From assembly GCA_036924285.1 (NCBI GenBank), contig JAYKYS010000004.1, positions 18,260,001-18,324,000 on the forward strand: a stretch of DNA of 64,000 nt. The letters are read 5' to 3'. The notes below the pieces were generated by a model. The model searched no databases and was not told where the DNA came from. It saw nothing but the letters and a program-made list of their open reading frames with translations. This DNA is from Asterella californica. Taxonomy: Eukaryota > Streptophyta > Marchantiopsida > Marchantiales > Aytoniaceae. The translations under genes were made by a program, and so were the position numbers. Shown in pieces: positions 53,325 to 64,000 of the stretch; the stretch's first letter is position 1; each line of letters begins with the position of its first letter.

Positions 53325-54547
53325 ATGAGTGGAAATAACATGGAGCAACAAAGCACGGAGATGCGTGAGATCATGCAGAACATGCTCAATGAGTTTCGAG
53401 AGATGACGACAGTGGTGAGGACACTAGAGAGCAAGATAGCAACTCTAGAGGGAGAGAATGTGAGAGCAATGGAGATGGGTGGTCCATCACAAGTTCCAAC
53501 ACAAGCAGCGGAGACAGTACATAGAGAAGAGGTGGTTTTAGGGGTCCAAAGGGCAGTGGAGGGGGAAGATGCTCTATTGCTTCGCATGAAGAAGACGTGT
53601 AACGTGGAACCTTACCGAGGTAATCGAGCAATGGGTATTCTAGAGAATTGGATTTCTCGTATGAATCGCTACATGAGACTTTTCAAGCACAAGTCAATGA
53701 TTACTCTACGGGAGTATTTGCAAGTGGTTACTTGATGGATAAAGCGCTTACATGGTATGATACATGGGAGCGTTCGATGATTGCTGGAGGAAGTCAAGTA
53801 ACATGGAGCAATATGCAAGAAGGTTTGCTGCAGAATTTCCAATCAGTGGATTCAGTGCAGATGGCTCGAATGAAGCTCTGGGATCTCAAGCAACGAGGAA
53901 GTCTCCAAGAATACGTAGAGGAATTTCAAGATCTACAAGTAGCTATCTCTGATATGAGCCAGGCAGAAGCTTTAGACGTGTTCAAACGCGGATTGAAGGA
54001 GAGAATTCGCCAAGAAGTCATGGTGAATAATCCACGTACCGTGTTCGAAGCAATAGGTTATGCCCAAAGAATTGCTGGTGCATTAGGTATCGCTAGAGGG
54101 GGGGAACCACCAATCGTACCGCGAGTTCAATATGGAGGTCCAATGCCCATGGAATTGGGTAATCTTCGGCAACGGGACGGTTATGCACGACAATTCTATG
54201 GAGAGGATCGGAGAGATCGTGCTAGAGAGCAACCAAGACGAGAAGTGATACCACGAGGTGGCGGTGTCGGAGGTGGAGTTCGTAACTATGTACCTCGAGG
54301 ACTTCCGAGGGATGGTGATATTGGTGAAGGCATTCGAAATCAAGAGCTTCAAGGAGAGACACGGCGTTGTTATAACTGCGGGAGAATTGGGCACATAGCT
54401 GCTCATTGTCGCACCCGATTCCCTCGAGGAAATCGAGTTACTTATCGAAGACCTCTGAATCATCTGAATGATAGAGCAGAGGAAGGTGGAGAGGAAGGAG
54501 AGATGCAGTACAACAATCCAGTTTTGGAAAACGAAGAGCACCAGTAG
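53325..54547 (+). pseudogene. gag: gag of element F (one frame change)
   Basis: A coiled-coil N-terminus (MREIMQNMLNEFREMTTVVRTLESKIATLE) leads to the retrotransposon-gag domain (MGILENWISRMNRYMRLF). The frame changes by -1 between about 53680 and 53730 and continues ASGYLMDKALTWYDTWER, LWDLKQRGSLQEYVEEFQDL to a CX2CX4HX4C knuckle (CYNCGRIGHIAAHC near 54370) and an acidic tail ending at 54547. The change falls inside the capsid domain, so it is more likely an indel or sequence error than programmed. Confidence 0.85.
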
Positions 54548-57500
54548 ATTTACCTCGTCGTCGTACTGGTTCAACAAAGAGAAGAAAAGGCGAGAATGGA
54601 GGACAAAAGAAGGAGTTAAATGGATTGACACGAAGGACTACGCAACTAATCGTTACTGATGGAGTGTTAGAAGGCATTAAGGTGAGAGTGTTGATTGATC
54701 CTGGCGCAACTGAGAACTTTCTGTCGCGTTCAGTTGCTATGAGATTGGATTTGGCTTTGGAAAAGGATGACAAGGAAGAAGTAGAGTTGCCAAACGGGCA
54801 CACTGAGATGATTGAGTCTCTCCCACGGAGTGTAGCGCTCACTATAGGGCAATATTCAGAAAAGATTGAATGGCGAGTTATTCGATTAGCTCGTTATGAT
54901 GTCATTTTGGGTATGCCTTGGATGGAGCAATACAATCCGGATGTGGATTGGAGAAAGAAGATTGTGAAGAGTAAGAGGTGGATAGTTTTTGGAGACAGAG
55001 TAAGATCTCGATCTAGAAACATACCTCTGTATGTGATAGAACAGACCGCTATTCATAGTGGTGATGTATGTTTCTTGGGGTTAATAAGAGAAGCTTATAG
55101 TTCCAACTATGGTGGCGATATTCCGGATAGTTTCAAAATGATTGTAGAAGAATTCAAAGATGTTTTCCCGAATGATTTACCTTCCGGATTACCACCAAGA
55201 AGGCGAGTGGATCACAAGATTGAGGTACTTCCAGGTAGTGCACCTCCTTGTAAAGCACCATATCGATTAGCACCGCACGAGTTGGAGGAGTGCAAAGCTC
55301 AAGTGGAGGAACTGTTACACAAAGGATTCATCCAACCTAGTGTATCTCCTTATGGAGCTCCGGTCTTGTTCGTGAAGAAGAAGGACGGGAGTATGCGTAT
55401 GTGCATAGACTATCGAGCTCTCAATCTTCAGACTGTGAAGAATAAGTATCCATTACCTCGAATGGATGACTTGTTTGATCAACTACGAGGAGCAAAGTAC
55501 TTCACCAAATTGGATTTACGAAGCGGTTATAATCAGATCCGGATTGCTGAGCCAGATGTACAAAAGACTGCTTTTCGTACAAGGTACGGTCACTTTGAGT
55601 ACTTAGTGATGCCTTTTGGTCTCACTAATGCACCCGCTACATTTATGGGTCTAATGAATGACATCTTTCGACCATACTTGGATAGATCTGTCATTGTATT
55701 CCTAGATGATATTCTTGTCTATAGTAAGACGTTGCAAGAGCATAAGATGCACTTACAGGAGATTTTACAAGTACTTAGACAAAACCAGCTATATGCCAAG
55801 ATCTCTAAATGTGAGTTTGGCAAGAGCGATGTAGATTACCTAGGACATCGTGTGAGTGGAGCAGGAATCCAAGTCATGAGCGATAAGATTGAGGCAATCC
55901 AAAAGTGGAGTGCTCCAGAAGATCAAACCCAGTTAAAGAGTTTTCTAGGACTTACGGGGTTCTATCGTAGATTTGTCAAAAACTTTGCACAAGTTGCACA
56001 AGAATTGACAAACCTATTAGGTCAAGGACAAAAATGGAGATGGGGTACATCGCATGAGCTTGCCTTCCAAGCCTTGAAGGACGCGCTGTTACAAGCACCA
56101 ATCCTTAAGTGGTATGATCCTACAAAACCCATTAAGTTGGCCACAGATGCATCAGGTACAGCAATAGGAGCAGTATTACAACAAGCATGGGCAGATGGCT
56201 GGCATCCTGTAGCTTTTTTTCCCGTAAGTTGCTTCCTGCAGAACGCAACTATCATACCACAGAAAGAGAGGAGTTAGCTATTGTGTTGGCTACCAAGCAT
56301 TGGAAGCACTACTTGGGAGATAAGGAGTTTGTGGTAGAAACAGACCACAAACCATTGGTTTACTTGCAGACGCAGAAGGACCTCTCCAAACGTCAAATTC
56401 GATGGGCGGAATGGCGACAACGCTTCAACATGCAGATTCTATACGTGGAAGGGAAAAAGCAACTTGCTGATGCGTTAACTCGAATGCCTCGAGTTAATCA
56501 CATGTCGACAGAAGTGAAGATCCATTCCGATTGGTGGCAACAATTGATGGAAGCTACCAGAACGGATGAGGAGATTGGGGCAGCAACTAAGCACACCAAG
56601 CTTACCAAGATGCATGGGTTAGCATTCAAGGACGGCAAAGTTTGGATTCCCAACAATCCAGAGCTTCGTACGACTATCTTGACAGAATGTCATGATTCAG
56701 CGATTGCCGGTCATGTCGGAATAGAGAAGACTTTGGAGGCGGTGCAGCGCATTTATTATTGGCCAAAAATGCACGATGATGTGATGAGATACATCAAAAG
56801 TTGTCTTGCTTGTCAACAGAACAAGGCAACCAATCAAACACCGGCAGGCTTACTCCAACCATTACCTATTCCTACTAACCGATGGGAACATGTGAGTATG
56901 GATTTAGTGTGTGAACTACCTCCAACTAGTACGGGATTTGACTCTATTGTAGTTGTTGTTGATAAGTTGAGCAAAATGATTCATATTCGTCCAACCAAGA
57001 AGACTGTTACTGCACCAGAGCTAGCTCAAATCTACTTAGACGCTGTTTTTGCTCAACATGGTCTTTCTAGAGTCTTAATTACTGATAGGGGATCACATTT
57101 TACAAGCATGTTTTGGAAAACCTTGTTTGGGTTATTCAAAACTAAGCTTGCTATGTCCACAGCTTACCATCCTCAGAGTGATGGACAAACAGAACGGGCT
57201 AATCGTACGATAGAAGATATGTTACGAGCTTTTACGATTGAAGAGCAAGCGAGGTGGGATGAACTCCTACCTTTAGTAGAGTTCTCCTACAATAACTCTG
57301 TGAACGCATCGACAAAAGCTACACCGTTCTACTTGATGTACGGCGCACATCCGCTCACCCCTTCTAGTTTTACTAGATTTGGATCACGACAGGAGTCAAC
57401 AACCAAAGTTGCTGCCGTCAACGAATTTGTGCAGAAGATCCATGCAGGTGTTCACCAAGCCAAGGAGAAGATTCAAACTGCTCAAAATCGTCAGAAGCAA

Positions 57501-57983
57501 TATGCAGATGCTCATCGTCGTCATGTGGAGTTTGACATTGGGGAGAAAGTGTGGTTATCTACCACTAACTTGTCGTTAGTAGGTGTTCGCAAATTTAACC
57601 CTAGATACATCGGTCCATTCACCATCTTACGACGAGTTGGAGCTGTGGCGTACAAATTACAACTTCCGGTTCATATGCGCATGCATCCGGTGTTTCATGT
57701 TTCTTTATTGAGGAAATATGTTCCACGTTCTCCTCGTTTCACCAATCCTCACAAAGCACCACCATTGCCAGAAATAGTGGATGATCATGAGGAATACGAG
57801 GTAGAAAGCATATTGAACAAACGTCTTCGTGGTACTCGATATCCCAAGATAGAATACTTGGTAAAATGGAAAAGATATCCATTATATGAGGCTACTTGGG
57901 AACCACTAGGAAATTTGACTAATGCCGACTTGTTAGTTCAAGCTTATGAGCATTCCATCATCAACGAGGACGTTGCAACTTAA
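54475..57983 (+). pseudogene. pol: pol of element F with chromodomain (one frame change)
   Basis: The pol frame opens at 54475, -1 relative to gag, without a standard slippery heptamer in the overlap. Protease: [12 protein letters not shown] (near 54695). RT: catalytic FLDDI near 55700, [12 protein letters not shown] before it. RNase [16 protein letters not shown] near 56143; a -1 frame change falls at a run of seven T residues (56214-56220). Integrase: HDSAIAGH…CLAC (about 56690-56815), DDE core (SMDLV, ITDRGSHF, DGQTERANR). At the C-terminus HPVFHVSLLRKY precedes a chromodomain (YEVESILNKR…YLVKWKRYP…TWEPLGNL, about 57795-57925), which in this clade directs integration to marked chromatin. 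It ends at 57983. Confidence 0.92.
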
Positions 57984-58372
57984 ATGGAGGGAGGTTTGTA
58001 ACCATGCATAGTTAACTATACTCATAGTTAGAACTATGTGTAGAGTTGACTATAGCGGGACCATGGTATGTGGGACCGGATAAGATATGTGTAGAGTTGA
58101 CTATAGTGGGACCATGGTATGTGGGACCGGATAAGAATGTGGTGGTGTTGATATTTGATTGGTAGTTGATTGTGTGGATTGCATGGAAGCCATGTCATCA
58201 ATCCGTGTGAGGATTGATGAGTGGTTAGTATGGATGGGGTGTGCACTTATGTAACTATATAAAGAAGGAGAATGGTCCTTGAAAGACATTCCACCTTGAG
58301 TTGAGTTGAGAGTTCTTCCGTCTATTCATGAGTGTTCTTGAGGATCGCGATTAGAGTTTCTGTAGTGTTACA
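57981..58372 (+). repeat. Purine tract and 3' LTR of element F
   Basis: TAAATGGAGGGAGGTT lies directly before the LTR start at 57997. The 376-bp LTR ends GTGTTACA at 58372, followed by AGTAT. Confidence 0.95.
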
Positions 58373-59660
58373 AGTATCACGTTGATGGAACTTCTTTAGC
58401 TTGTCGTGGTTCACTCGGTCGAAGAATGTACCACTCCTTTCTTGAAGATCGTAGGTGCCATTACTCCACACTTTGGAGATGATGAAAGGTCCAAAATATC
58501 GACGTAAGAATTTCTTTTGAACTCGCTTGTGCCTAATAGCATCCCATAACATCACCCACTCACCCTCTTGAAATGGCTGTAACTTCGTTTTGTTCTTCGC
58601 CAAGCGCTTGTCATAGCTCTTTTTCTGTTGTAGCTGAGCCATCTCAATTCGTTGAGCTGCGTCGTCTCTATTCTCCTCCAGCTCCAACAAGGTTTCTCCC
58701 CTCTCTTTCTCAGCTATTGGACCACCCTTTCTCTTCAGTCCAGCTTGCAAGGTCTGAAAGGTGGTTAGGTCGAACTGGATTGGTAATCTTGATTCCAACC
58801 CATACACCATCTTGAAAGGTGAATATCCCGTAGACGTCTTCACTGTTGTACGATACTCCCATAGAACCGCATGAAGACGCTTGTCCCAGTTGTGTTTGAC
58901 CCCTTCCATGTCAGCATCCTTTGCTAACATTTGACACAAGGTAAAGTTTGTCCTCTCTACCAAACCGTTTGAACTAGGTTTATATGAAGAAGTAACCCTC
59001 TGAGAAATGGAGAAGTGGCGGCACATAGCAGTAGTCATACCACTCACAAATTCTCGACCCCTATCAGAAACTAACTCCAGAGGACATCCAAACCTAGTAA
59101 TGATCCGTTCGTATAGAAATCTACCCACCTCAACTTCTCCAATAGTTACAAGAGGTCTAGCTTCTACCCACTTCGTAAGATAATCTGTGGCTACAACAAT
59201 ATACTTATTGTTGCGAGGGGTGCGATTCAAAGGCCCAACAAAATCTATTCCCCATTTCTCGAAAGGTCCAAGAACCGGAATAGATCTAAGAGGAGTGGAA
59301 ACACTAGATTTGATAGCGAAAGCTTGACAAACATCACAGGTTTTACAATACGTCAAGCAATCTCTAAACATCCCCCTCCAGTGATATCCCGCGTCGAGTA
59401 TCTTATGAGCCGTCAACTTGCCTGCGAAATGTCCTCCACATACTGGACCGTCATGGAATTCTTCCATGAGTCGTAGAGACTCCTCCTTGCTCGCAGCTCT
59501 TCTCAGGACCCCATCAACTCCTTCACGGAATAACACACCTTCCACCACCGAGTAAGGTTGACTTCGTTTCACCAATGCCTTCTTCTATCTGGTCCGCATC
59601 CCATCTGGATAGACACCTTCCGTAACAAAATCCCAATTTCTTGATATTCTATTGGGATAA
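58373..59660 (-). pseudogene. Integrase region of B2, split by F
   Basis: On the minus strand the integrase runs from the linker near 59660 through its zinc motif (EFHDGPVCGGHFAGK, CKTCDVCQ), DDE core (WGIDFVGPLNRTPR, LVSDRGREF, SSNGLVERTN) and C-terminal RYFGPFIISKVWSNGTYDL module to FHQRDT, where F is inserted. The last few codons and the stop lie at about 51902-51936. Relative to the upstream frame there is a frameshift near 59640 and an in-frame stop near 59590; from 59575 the frame is open to the F junction. Confidence 0.85.
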
Positions 59661-62600
59661 TAGAGTTGCTCAAGACCATCAAATCTTCGTCAGGAAAGGT
59701 GTCATCCACCGGCTCCTCTCCATCGTCATCGTAAGCTCTAGATAGCAAATCTGCATTCGCGTGTTTCTTCCCTGGTCGATCGCAGATCTCATAGTCGTAC
59801 TCTGACAATAAGAGCTTCCACCTCGCTAATCGTCCTTCGACCATAGGTTTATTGAAGATGTACTTCAATGCCTTATGATCTATAACGATAGTGAACTTGC
59901 CTCCTATGAGATAATGTCGAAATTTTCTCAAAGCATAGATCACTGCTAATCCTTCTCTCTCTGTCACAGAATAATTTCTCTCTGCCTTGACCATTTGCCG
60001 ACTAGCATATGCGATAGGATGATCTCTACCTTCAACATCATACTGACTTAAAGTACATCCTACTGCTATATTTGAAGCATCCGTATATAGAATAAGCTGT
60101 TTATTCCAATCGGGCTTAACCAAGATCGGAGCTGAAGTAAGAGCTTTCTTCAGTTCCTCAAAGGCGGCTAGAGCTTCTTCATCTCCTAAAATCAACACGT
60201 AATCTACTCCCTTCTTCAGATATGCTGTCAAAGCATATGCTTTATGTGAGAACGAGAGTATAAACCTTCGATAATACCCCACCATACCTAAAAACTGTCG
60301 TAGCTTAGTGAGAGTACTAGGAAAAGGGAGCTCTAAGGTCTTCTGCACCTTCTCTGGATCAACGGCAATGCCGTCCTTGGATATGATATGACCCAAGAGT
60401 AACCCTTCCTCACACCCAAAAATACATTTCTCCGGATTGAGAGATGCATTTGCTACATCTAAACATTCTAAGACCTTCACAAGGTGCTCAAAATGCTTCT
60501 CCTTACTCCCGTAAACACAAAAGTCATCTATAAAATCTCTCACAAACTTTCCTAAGAAAGGTTCGAACACTTTGTTCATAAACCTTTGGAACGTCGCAGG
60601 AGCATTACACAGACCAAATGGCATGACTCGAAATGCAAACGTACCCCACGGAGTAGTGAAAGTGGTCAGGTGTTGATGTTCTGGTGCAATTTTGATCTGG
60701 TTATATCCGCTATAACCATCTCCAAAGCTGTACCATTCGTTTCCCGCCACTTCTTCCAAGATCTCGTCAATGAAAGGTAGAGGATAATAATCCTTCTTTG
60801 TGACCGCATTGAGCTTCTTGTAATCAACACACACCCTCAATTTGCCATTTTTCTTCTTTACGATCACAATGGGTGATACCCATTCAGAATGCTCCACCTC
60901 GTAAATGAACCCGGCAGTGTGCAGCTTCTCGATCTCTTCTTTCACCAGATCCGCAATTGGAGGACTCACTCTTCGTTGCTTCTGTCGCACCGGTTTGACT
61001 TCCTTCTCTAACTCGATACGATGTTGCTCCAGTGTGACCTCCCTCAGATCCTTGTAACTAAATGCAAATACATGAATGTATTTGCGAAAGATCTTTTCGA
61101 AACAACTCTTCTCCTCTTTAGTAACCTTCGATCCATAACGTAAGGTGGCAATTCTTCTCTCCACCTCCTCGGGAGTCAACGGTTCTTTGTCTCGATCTCT
61201 TTGCACTTCCGGAGAAAGAAAAAGATCCACTACGTTCACACCCACATTTCGTTCTTCTCTCTCCTCTTCTGACGATGTATTTTCAGATTCTGAATCTGAA
61301 GAATTGGTACCTACATCAGAAGTAGTATCGACAACTTCTGACTCCCAGTAGTCCGATGTGGGTCGATCCGATTCCGACGTCCCAACTTGATCTCCGAGCA
61401 ATGGAACTTTGATTCGGTGGTGATTCGGTCCGATGCGTAAATAACCTTTGTGCCAGTTATCCGTTGCATGTACTGCTCGAAGCCAAGGTCTTCCGAGTAA
61501 CATTTCATAACTTGACTCTTTCAAGATTTGAAATGTCATGTTTACTTGCACTCCCATTACTGACACACAAACTCTTTCCAGCACTCCCAATGGTCTAACT
61601 CGCTGTCTGTTAGCCATGCCCACCGTGATACTAGAAGGACGAGTTGGTACTAGATCCAACTTCCTCATGAGTCGTTCTGAGATGGCATTTACTGCCGATC
61701 CTCCATCGACAAGAACATCCGAGACATCTCTCCCATTGATACGAGCCTCTACTTTTGATGCCTTGTTGCACACCTCTCCTTCACTAGCATCTAAAGCACT
61801 CACACCGACAGTAGAAGGATTTACCTTCTTCTTCCGACCTCGTCGGGAGCTTAGACCGCTATGAAGTTCTTTCCTCACCGAAGGATTCAGAGCAATCAAC
61901 TGTCCCACAGTAATGTTTGCTCGTTGCTTACCCACGTCTTCCACCACATTGTATTTTGATTGCTCCATCGAAATTGTGAAATCAGTATTTCCCAATTTCT
62001 TCCGCCGTTCTTTGGTTTTTGAAGAAGATTTGCTACTCCGAGTATTTTGACTTGGAGAATCATCCATCACGACTGGTTCTCCCTCGTCGAAATGCGTCCT
62101 CATCCTCTTCCTCTCTTGAGCCAACAACTCTACAGATTGAAAACCTTCTCGTACATCTCGTGGCTCCAAGATGTCAATGCATGCTACACCCTTGTCCTTG
62201 CTTTGTGAAGTTGAAGCTCCATCCGCCGTTCCACCATTACGACTTGGACAATTACGTTGGAAATGTGATCCTCCGCACGTAAAACATCCTTGGTTCGTGT
62301 AGTTACTTGGTGATCCTTGCGGTGGTCCACCTCTAGACTGATAGTTCCCATAACCTCGTGAGCCTCCTCCAACATTTGGACTGCGGTGTTGCAACAAATT
62401 CACCATATTGATCTTCAAATCTGCCAGAGACTCTGTCAAACTTTTCAACTCATCACGAAAGTCGGGAGTAACAGATCTAGATGGTACAGTGACTGTAACC
62501 GCACTAGTAGGAGCTACCGGAGTCAGGTTCTGAAATCGAACAGTCGGAACACTCGCAGGCGTCAGAGTTGGCATGATCGGCCCTTGCACATCTCCACATG

Positions 62601-63171
62601 CTGACCCAACAGTCATTGGTTGCAAGTCGTCTCCATCCAGACTCTCTTCCATCCTGGTTGCGATCTTCACTGCATCAGCCTTCGAAGTTGGTCTCTCATA
62701 CCGCACTTGTGTTCGAATCTCCGGCCTCAATCCCCCAATAAAATTCTTTGTGAGCATTGCTCCAATGCCCACCATCGTTGATTCTACTACATCTCCACTC
62801 TTTCGTAAAACCACCCGAAACTTTTGTTCTAATTTCTCCACCCTCTCGGCGTAAGTCCTTACTTTCTCTTTCTCTCCTTGTTTGAGGTAAGTTACCTCTA
62901 CCATTAACTTCTCGTAACTTTCATCGGGAAGAAAAGTTTCAATTAAGGCCTCCGTCAATACTTCCCAAGTATCAACTGGAGTCCCCACTACGCTTCTCTT
63001 CTTCCTATCCTCATACCATGTCAATGCAGAATTCTCAAGAAATTCAGGTATCAACCCTACCCACTCGCTCTTCTTTCGATCTCCATTGCCAATGCATGCT
63101 CTTTTGAAGTCTCTCACAAATCCTTCCACGTCTTCTCCATCCTTTCCGTAAAACACCGGAAGTTTCCCCAT
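59569..63171 (-). CDS. gag-pol: gag-protease-RT-RNase H polyprotein of B2
   Basis: A single 1200-codon frame starts MGKLPVFYG. Gag capsid spans about residues 10-150 (FVRDFKRACIGN, ALTWYEDR, SYEKLMVEVTYLKQ). A CX2CX3HX4C knuckle (CFTCGGSHFQRNC) is near 294; the protease has VLVDGGSAVNAI near 487; RT has RVCVDYKKLNAVTKKDYYP near 780 and DFIDDF near 880; RNase H has LYTDASNIAVGCTLSQ near 1029. It is longer open than the B copy and shows that Athila-like elements here make one uninterrupted polyprotein. The last ~25 codons are out of frame with the true integrase continuation, so this copy lacks a joined integrase. Confidence 0.9.
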   Translation of the reverse strand: MGKLPVFYGKDGEDVEGFVRDFKRACIGNGDRKKSEWVGLIPEFLENSALTWYEDRKKRSVVGTPVDTWEVLTEALIETFLPDESYEKLMVEVTYLKQGEKEKVRTYAERVEKLEQKFRVVLRKSGDVVESTMVGIGAMLTKNFIGGLRPEIRTQVRYERPTSKADAVKIATRMEESLDGDDLQPMTVGSACGDVQGPIMPTLTPASVPTVRFQNLTPVAPTSAVTVTVPSRSVTPDFRDELKSLTESLADLKINMVNLLQHRSPNVGGGSRGYGNYQSRGGPPQGSPSNYTNQGCFTCGGSHFQRNCPSRNGGTADGASTSQSKDKGVACIDILEPRDVREGFQSVELLAQERKRMRTHFDEGEPVVMDDSPSQNTRSSKSSSKTKERRKKLGNTDFTISMEQSKYNVVEDVGKQRANITVGQLIALNPSVRKELHSGLSSRRGRKKKVNPSTVGVSALDASEGEVCNKASKVEARINGRDVSDVLVDGGSAVNAISERLMRKLDLVPTRPSSITVGMANRQRVRPLGVLERVCVSVMGVQVNMTFQILKESSYEMLLGRPWLRAVHATDNWHKGYLRIGPNHHRIKVPLLGDQVGTSESDRPTSDYWESEVVDTTSDVGTNSSDSESENTSSEEEREERNVGVNVVDLFLSPEVQRDRDKEPLTPEEVERRIATLRYGSKVTKEEKSCFEKIFRKYIHVFAFSYKDLREVTLEQHRIELEKEVKPVRQKQRRVSPPIADLVKEEIEKLHTAGFIYEVEHSEWVSPIVIVKKKNGKLRVCVDYKKLNAVTKKDYYPLPFIDEILEEVAGNEWYSFGDGYSGYNQIKIAPEHQHLTTFTTPWGTFAFRVMPFGLCNAPATFQRFMNKVFEPFLGKFVRDFIDDFCVYGSKEKHFEHLVKVLECLDVANASLNPEKCIFGCEEGLLLGHIISKDGIAVDPEKVQKTLELPFPSTLTKLRQFLGMVGYYRRFILSFSHKAYALTAYLKKGVDYVLILGDEEALAAFEELKKALTSAPILVKPDWNKQLILYTDASNIAVGCTLSQYDVEGRDHPIAYASRQMVKAERNYSVTEREGLAVIYALRKFRHYLIGGKFTIVIDHKALKYIFNKPMVEGRLARWKLLLSEYDYEICDRPGKKHANADLLSRAYDDDGEEPVDDTFPDEDLMVLSNSIIPIEYQEIGILLRKVSIQMGCGPDRRRHW

Positions 63172-63306
63172 TCTTCTCTTCTTTTCTTCTTCTTACTCAA
63201 GGAACTGCTTGCGGATGTGAAGATCGCACTTCACCGCAATCCACAATTTCCCCGTTGAGCTCTCTCCTCTCCAAAGGTTGGAATAAGTTTGACCCTCATG
63301 GTCATC

Positions 63307-63771
63307 TTATCTCTCGTGTGACAGACTATCTCCATCCTCGCTAGAGGTCTTCACTCGTTCCGTTTCTACACTCAACCTTCTCTCGAGACCTTCGGCTACA
63401 GTTTCTAGTAAAGCAACCACTGCGCTACACTCGTGCTCAACTGGAATCCCGTCCACTCCACATCTAGGACAAAAGGTTGTAGGATTAATGACGTCTTGTC
63501 TAGGGGAAGAAGGACCTATGTGTAAGCTTAAGTCGACCAACCCTCTTCGCTCACGCAAAAGTCTATTCTTCGTAGGACACTTGCTCACTTTATGTCCTTC
63601 TTCTCCACACAAAAAGCACCTCGAGTTCTTCTCCTGGTTCTTACGACTACTCTCTGCTTCTTCCTCAAATTCTAGTCGAAATTCTCCTTTCGCCAGATCA
63701 GCGGTAACTATCACCGCATAGCCTTGAGGGATCTTGCTCAACCTCAATTTCCACTCTTGCTGTCCTTCCAT
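63307..63771 (-). CDS. ORF0 of B2, small double-zinc-motif protein
   Basis: A 154-aa ORF located 135 bases before the polyprotein. Motifs are WKLRLSKIPQGYAVIV at the N-terminus, the knuckle CFLCGEEGHKVSKC (about residues 53-66), DLSLHIGPSSP, then CPRCGVDGIPVEHEC (about 100-114; CX2CX8HXC) and a helical tail. It matches B ORF0 in order and ligand spacing, with only about one third of residues shared, as expected if selection keeps the fold. The role is unknown. Confidence 0.75.
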   Translation of the reverse strand: MEGQQEWKLRLSKIPQGYAVIVTADLAKGEFRLEFEEEAESSRKNQEKNSRCFLCGEEGHKVSKCPTKNRLLRERRGLVDLSLHIGPSSPRQDVINPTTFCPRCGVDGIPVEHECSAVVALLETVAEGLERRLSVETERVKTSSEDGDSLSHER

Positions 63772-64000
63772 GACGATGATCCGTCATACATCTCTCTCGC
63801 TATATAGCTTGTTTGACAGTTTTGATCACTCGACTATCTTCTCACTTAGCAATCTCTCACATTACTAAGTAGAAGCTTAACTTGTCAACCTTGAGCCTTA
63901 GAGATCGAACATAACCCTCTCAAGAATTCTGAAATTCTTTCACTCTTTTACTTCAGCAAGCGATATAACAGATTTGACCCCCCTTCACTTCGAATGCCAT
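63772..64000 (-). other. Leader of B2 (continues beyond window)
   Basis: By analogy with B, the 5' leader, primer site and 5' LTR lie upstream, mostly outside the window. A minus-strand G-run (GAAGGGGGGTCAAA) at about 63975-63990 resembles the end of the leader modules. No gene is seen. Confidence 0.6.

Larger units (their letters stand above)
51937..58372 (+). mobile_element. Element F, chromovirus (Ty3/gypsy with chromodomain)
   Basis: LTRs of 377 and 376 bp differ by one base (a single T/G-run indel) and are flanked by the 5-bp duplication AGTAT (51932-51936 and 58373-58377). The order is tRNA-Met primer site, leader modules, two uORFs, gag, protease-RT-RNase H, integrase and chromodomain. 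It lies antisense inside the integrase end of B2. Despite the near-identical LTRs the coding frame changes three times. Confidence 0.96.
51093..64000 (-). mobile_element. Element B2, Athila-like, minus strand, hit by F
   Basis: In its own orientation it starts beyond 64000, then has leader, ORF0, polyprotein and integrase (interrupted by F at 51937-58372), purine tract and 3' LTR to 51093. It aligns with B in gene order and sequence but is better preserved: gag to RNase H is one 1200-codon frame. It is inserted in J gag. The target duplication on the far side is outside the window. Confidence 0.9.

Noticed and set aside
54475..54547. Programmed -1 frameshift between gag and pol in F
   Set aside because: The overlap is in the right direction but no X-XXY-YYZ heptamer is in phase, and F has other unexplained frame changes.

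Overview
This window is nuclear DNA from a eukaryote made almost entirely of nested Ty3/gypsy LTR retrotransposons. I recognise no host gene, rRNA, intact tRNA or CRISPR array. A green-lineage host fits best: there is a chromodomain chromovirus primed by a tRNA-Met-type site, there are Athila-like polyproteins primed by tRNA-Asp-like sites, and LTR ends carry a 'CTGTGGG..CGAT' motif familiar from plant gypsy elements. A streptophyte alga or early-diverging land plant is only a guess; nothing here fixes the species. Element names (A, B, B2, C, D, E, F, I, J, K, L) are mine.

Layout. Element A (1-10156, +) has a 5' LTR cut by the window edge, decayed gag-pro and pol, and a 2.3 kb 3' LTR holding a 45-bp tandem array and a tRNA-like SINE-type insert. 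Element B (10229-18958, +, TSD GGTC) is Athila-like, with a leader uORF, a small double-zinc ORF and a broken polyprotein; it sits in a degenerate ~180-bp repeat tract that continues to about 20067. Element D (20068-25774, +) is an A relative with a C-like LTR and is truncated. Rearranged remnants follow to 30074: an inverted LTR, an integrase piece (L) with the start of a K-type LTR, and a decayed RT/RH/IN (E) with its LTR.

From 30075 a large element J begins. Its LTR, after subtracting later insertions, would be about 5.2 kb and would encode a coiled-coil protein. It ends at 45925 beside a tRNA-Asp-like primer site and a gag gene that runs to 51092. J has been hit by element I (minus, about 33268-35214), element C (36334-45038, TSD ACGT, near-identical LTRs, both ORFs open), the solo LTR K (47660-50804, TSD GTAAC, also encoding a coiled-coil ORF) and B2 (minus, 51093 to past the window end). 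B2 in turn was hit by the chromovirus F (51937-58372, TSD AGTAT).

How the genes work together: each element supplies capsid and nucleocapsid (gag), protease, reverse transcriptase, RNase H and integrase to copy its own RNA. The strongest observations are (1) a -1 ribosomal frameshift signal between gag-pro and pol in A, C and D, made of GGGTTTT, a 6-7 nt spacer and a hairpin, with a conserved -1-frame peptide; (2) coiled-coil ORFs inside LTR U3 regions (K and J); (3) tandem leader uORFs and a ~195-bp leader module shared between otherwise different elements.
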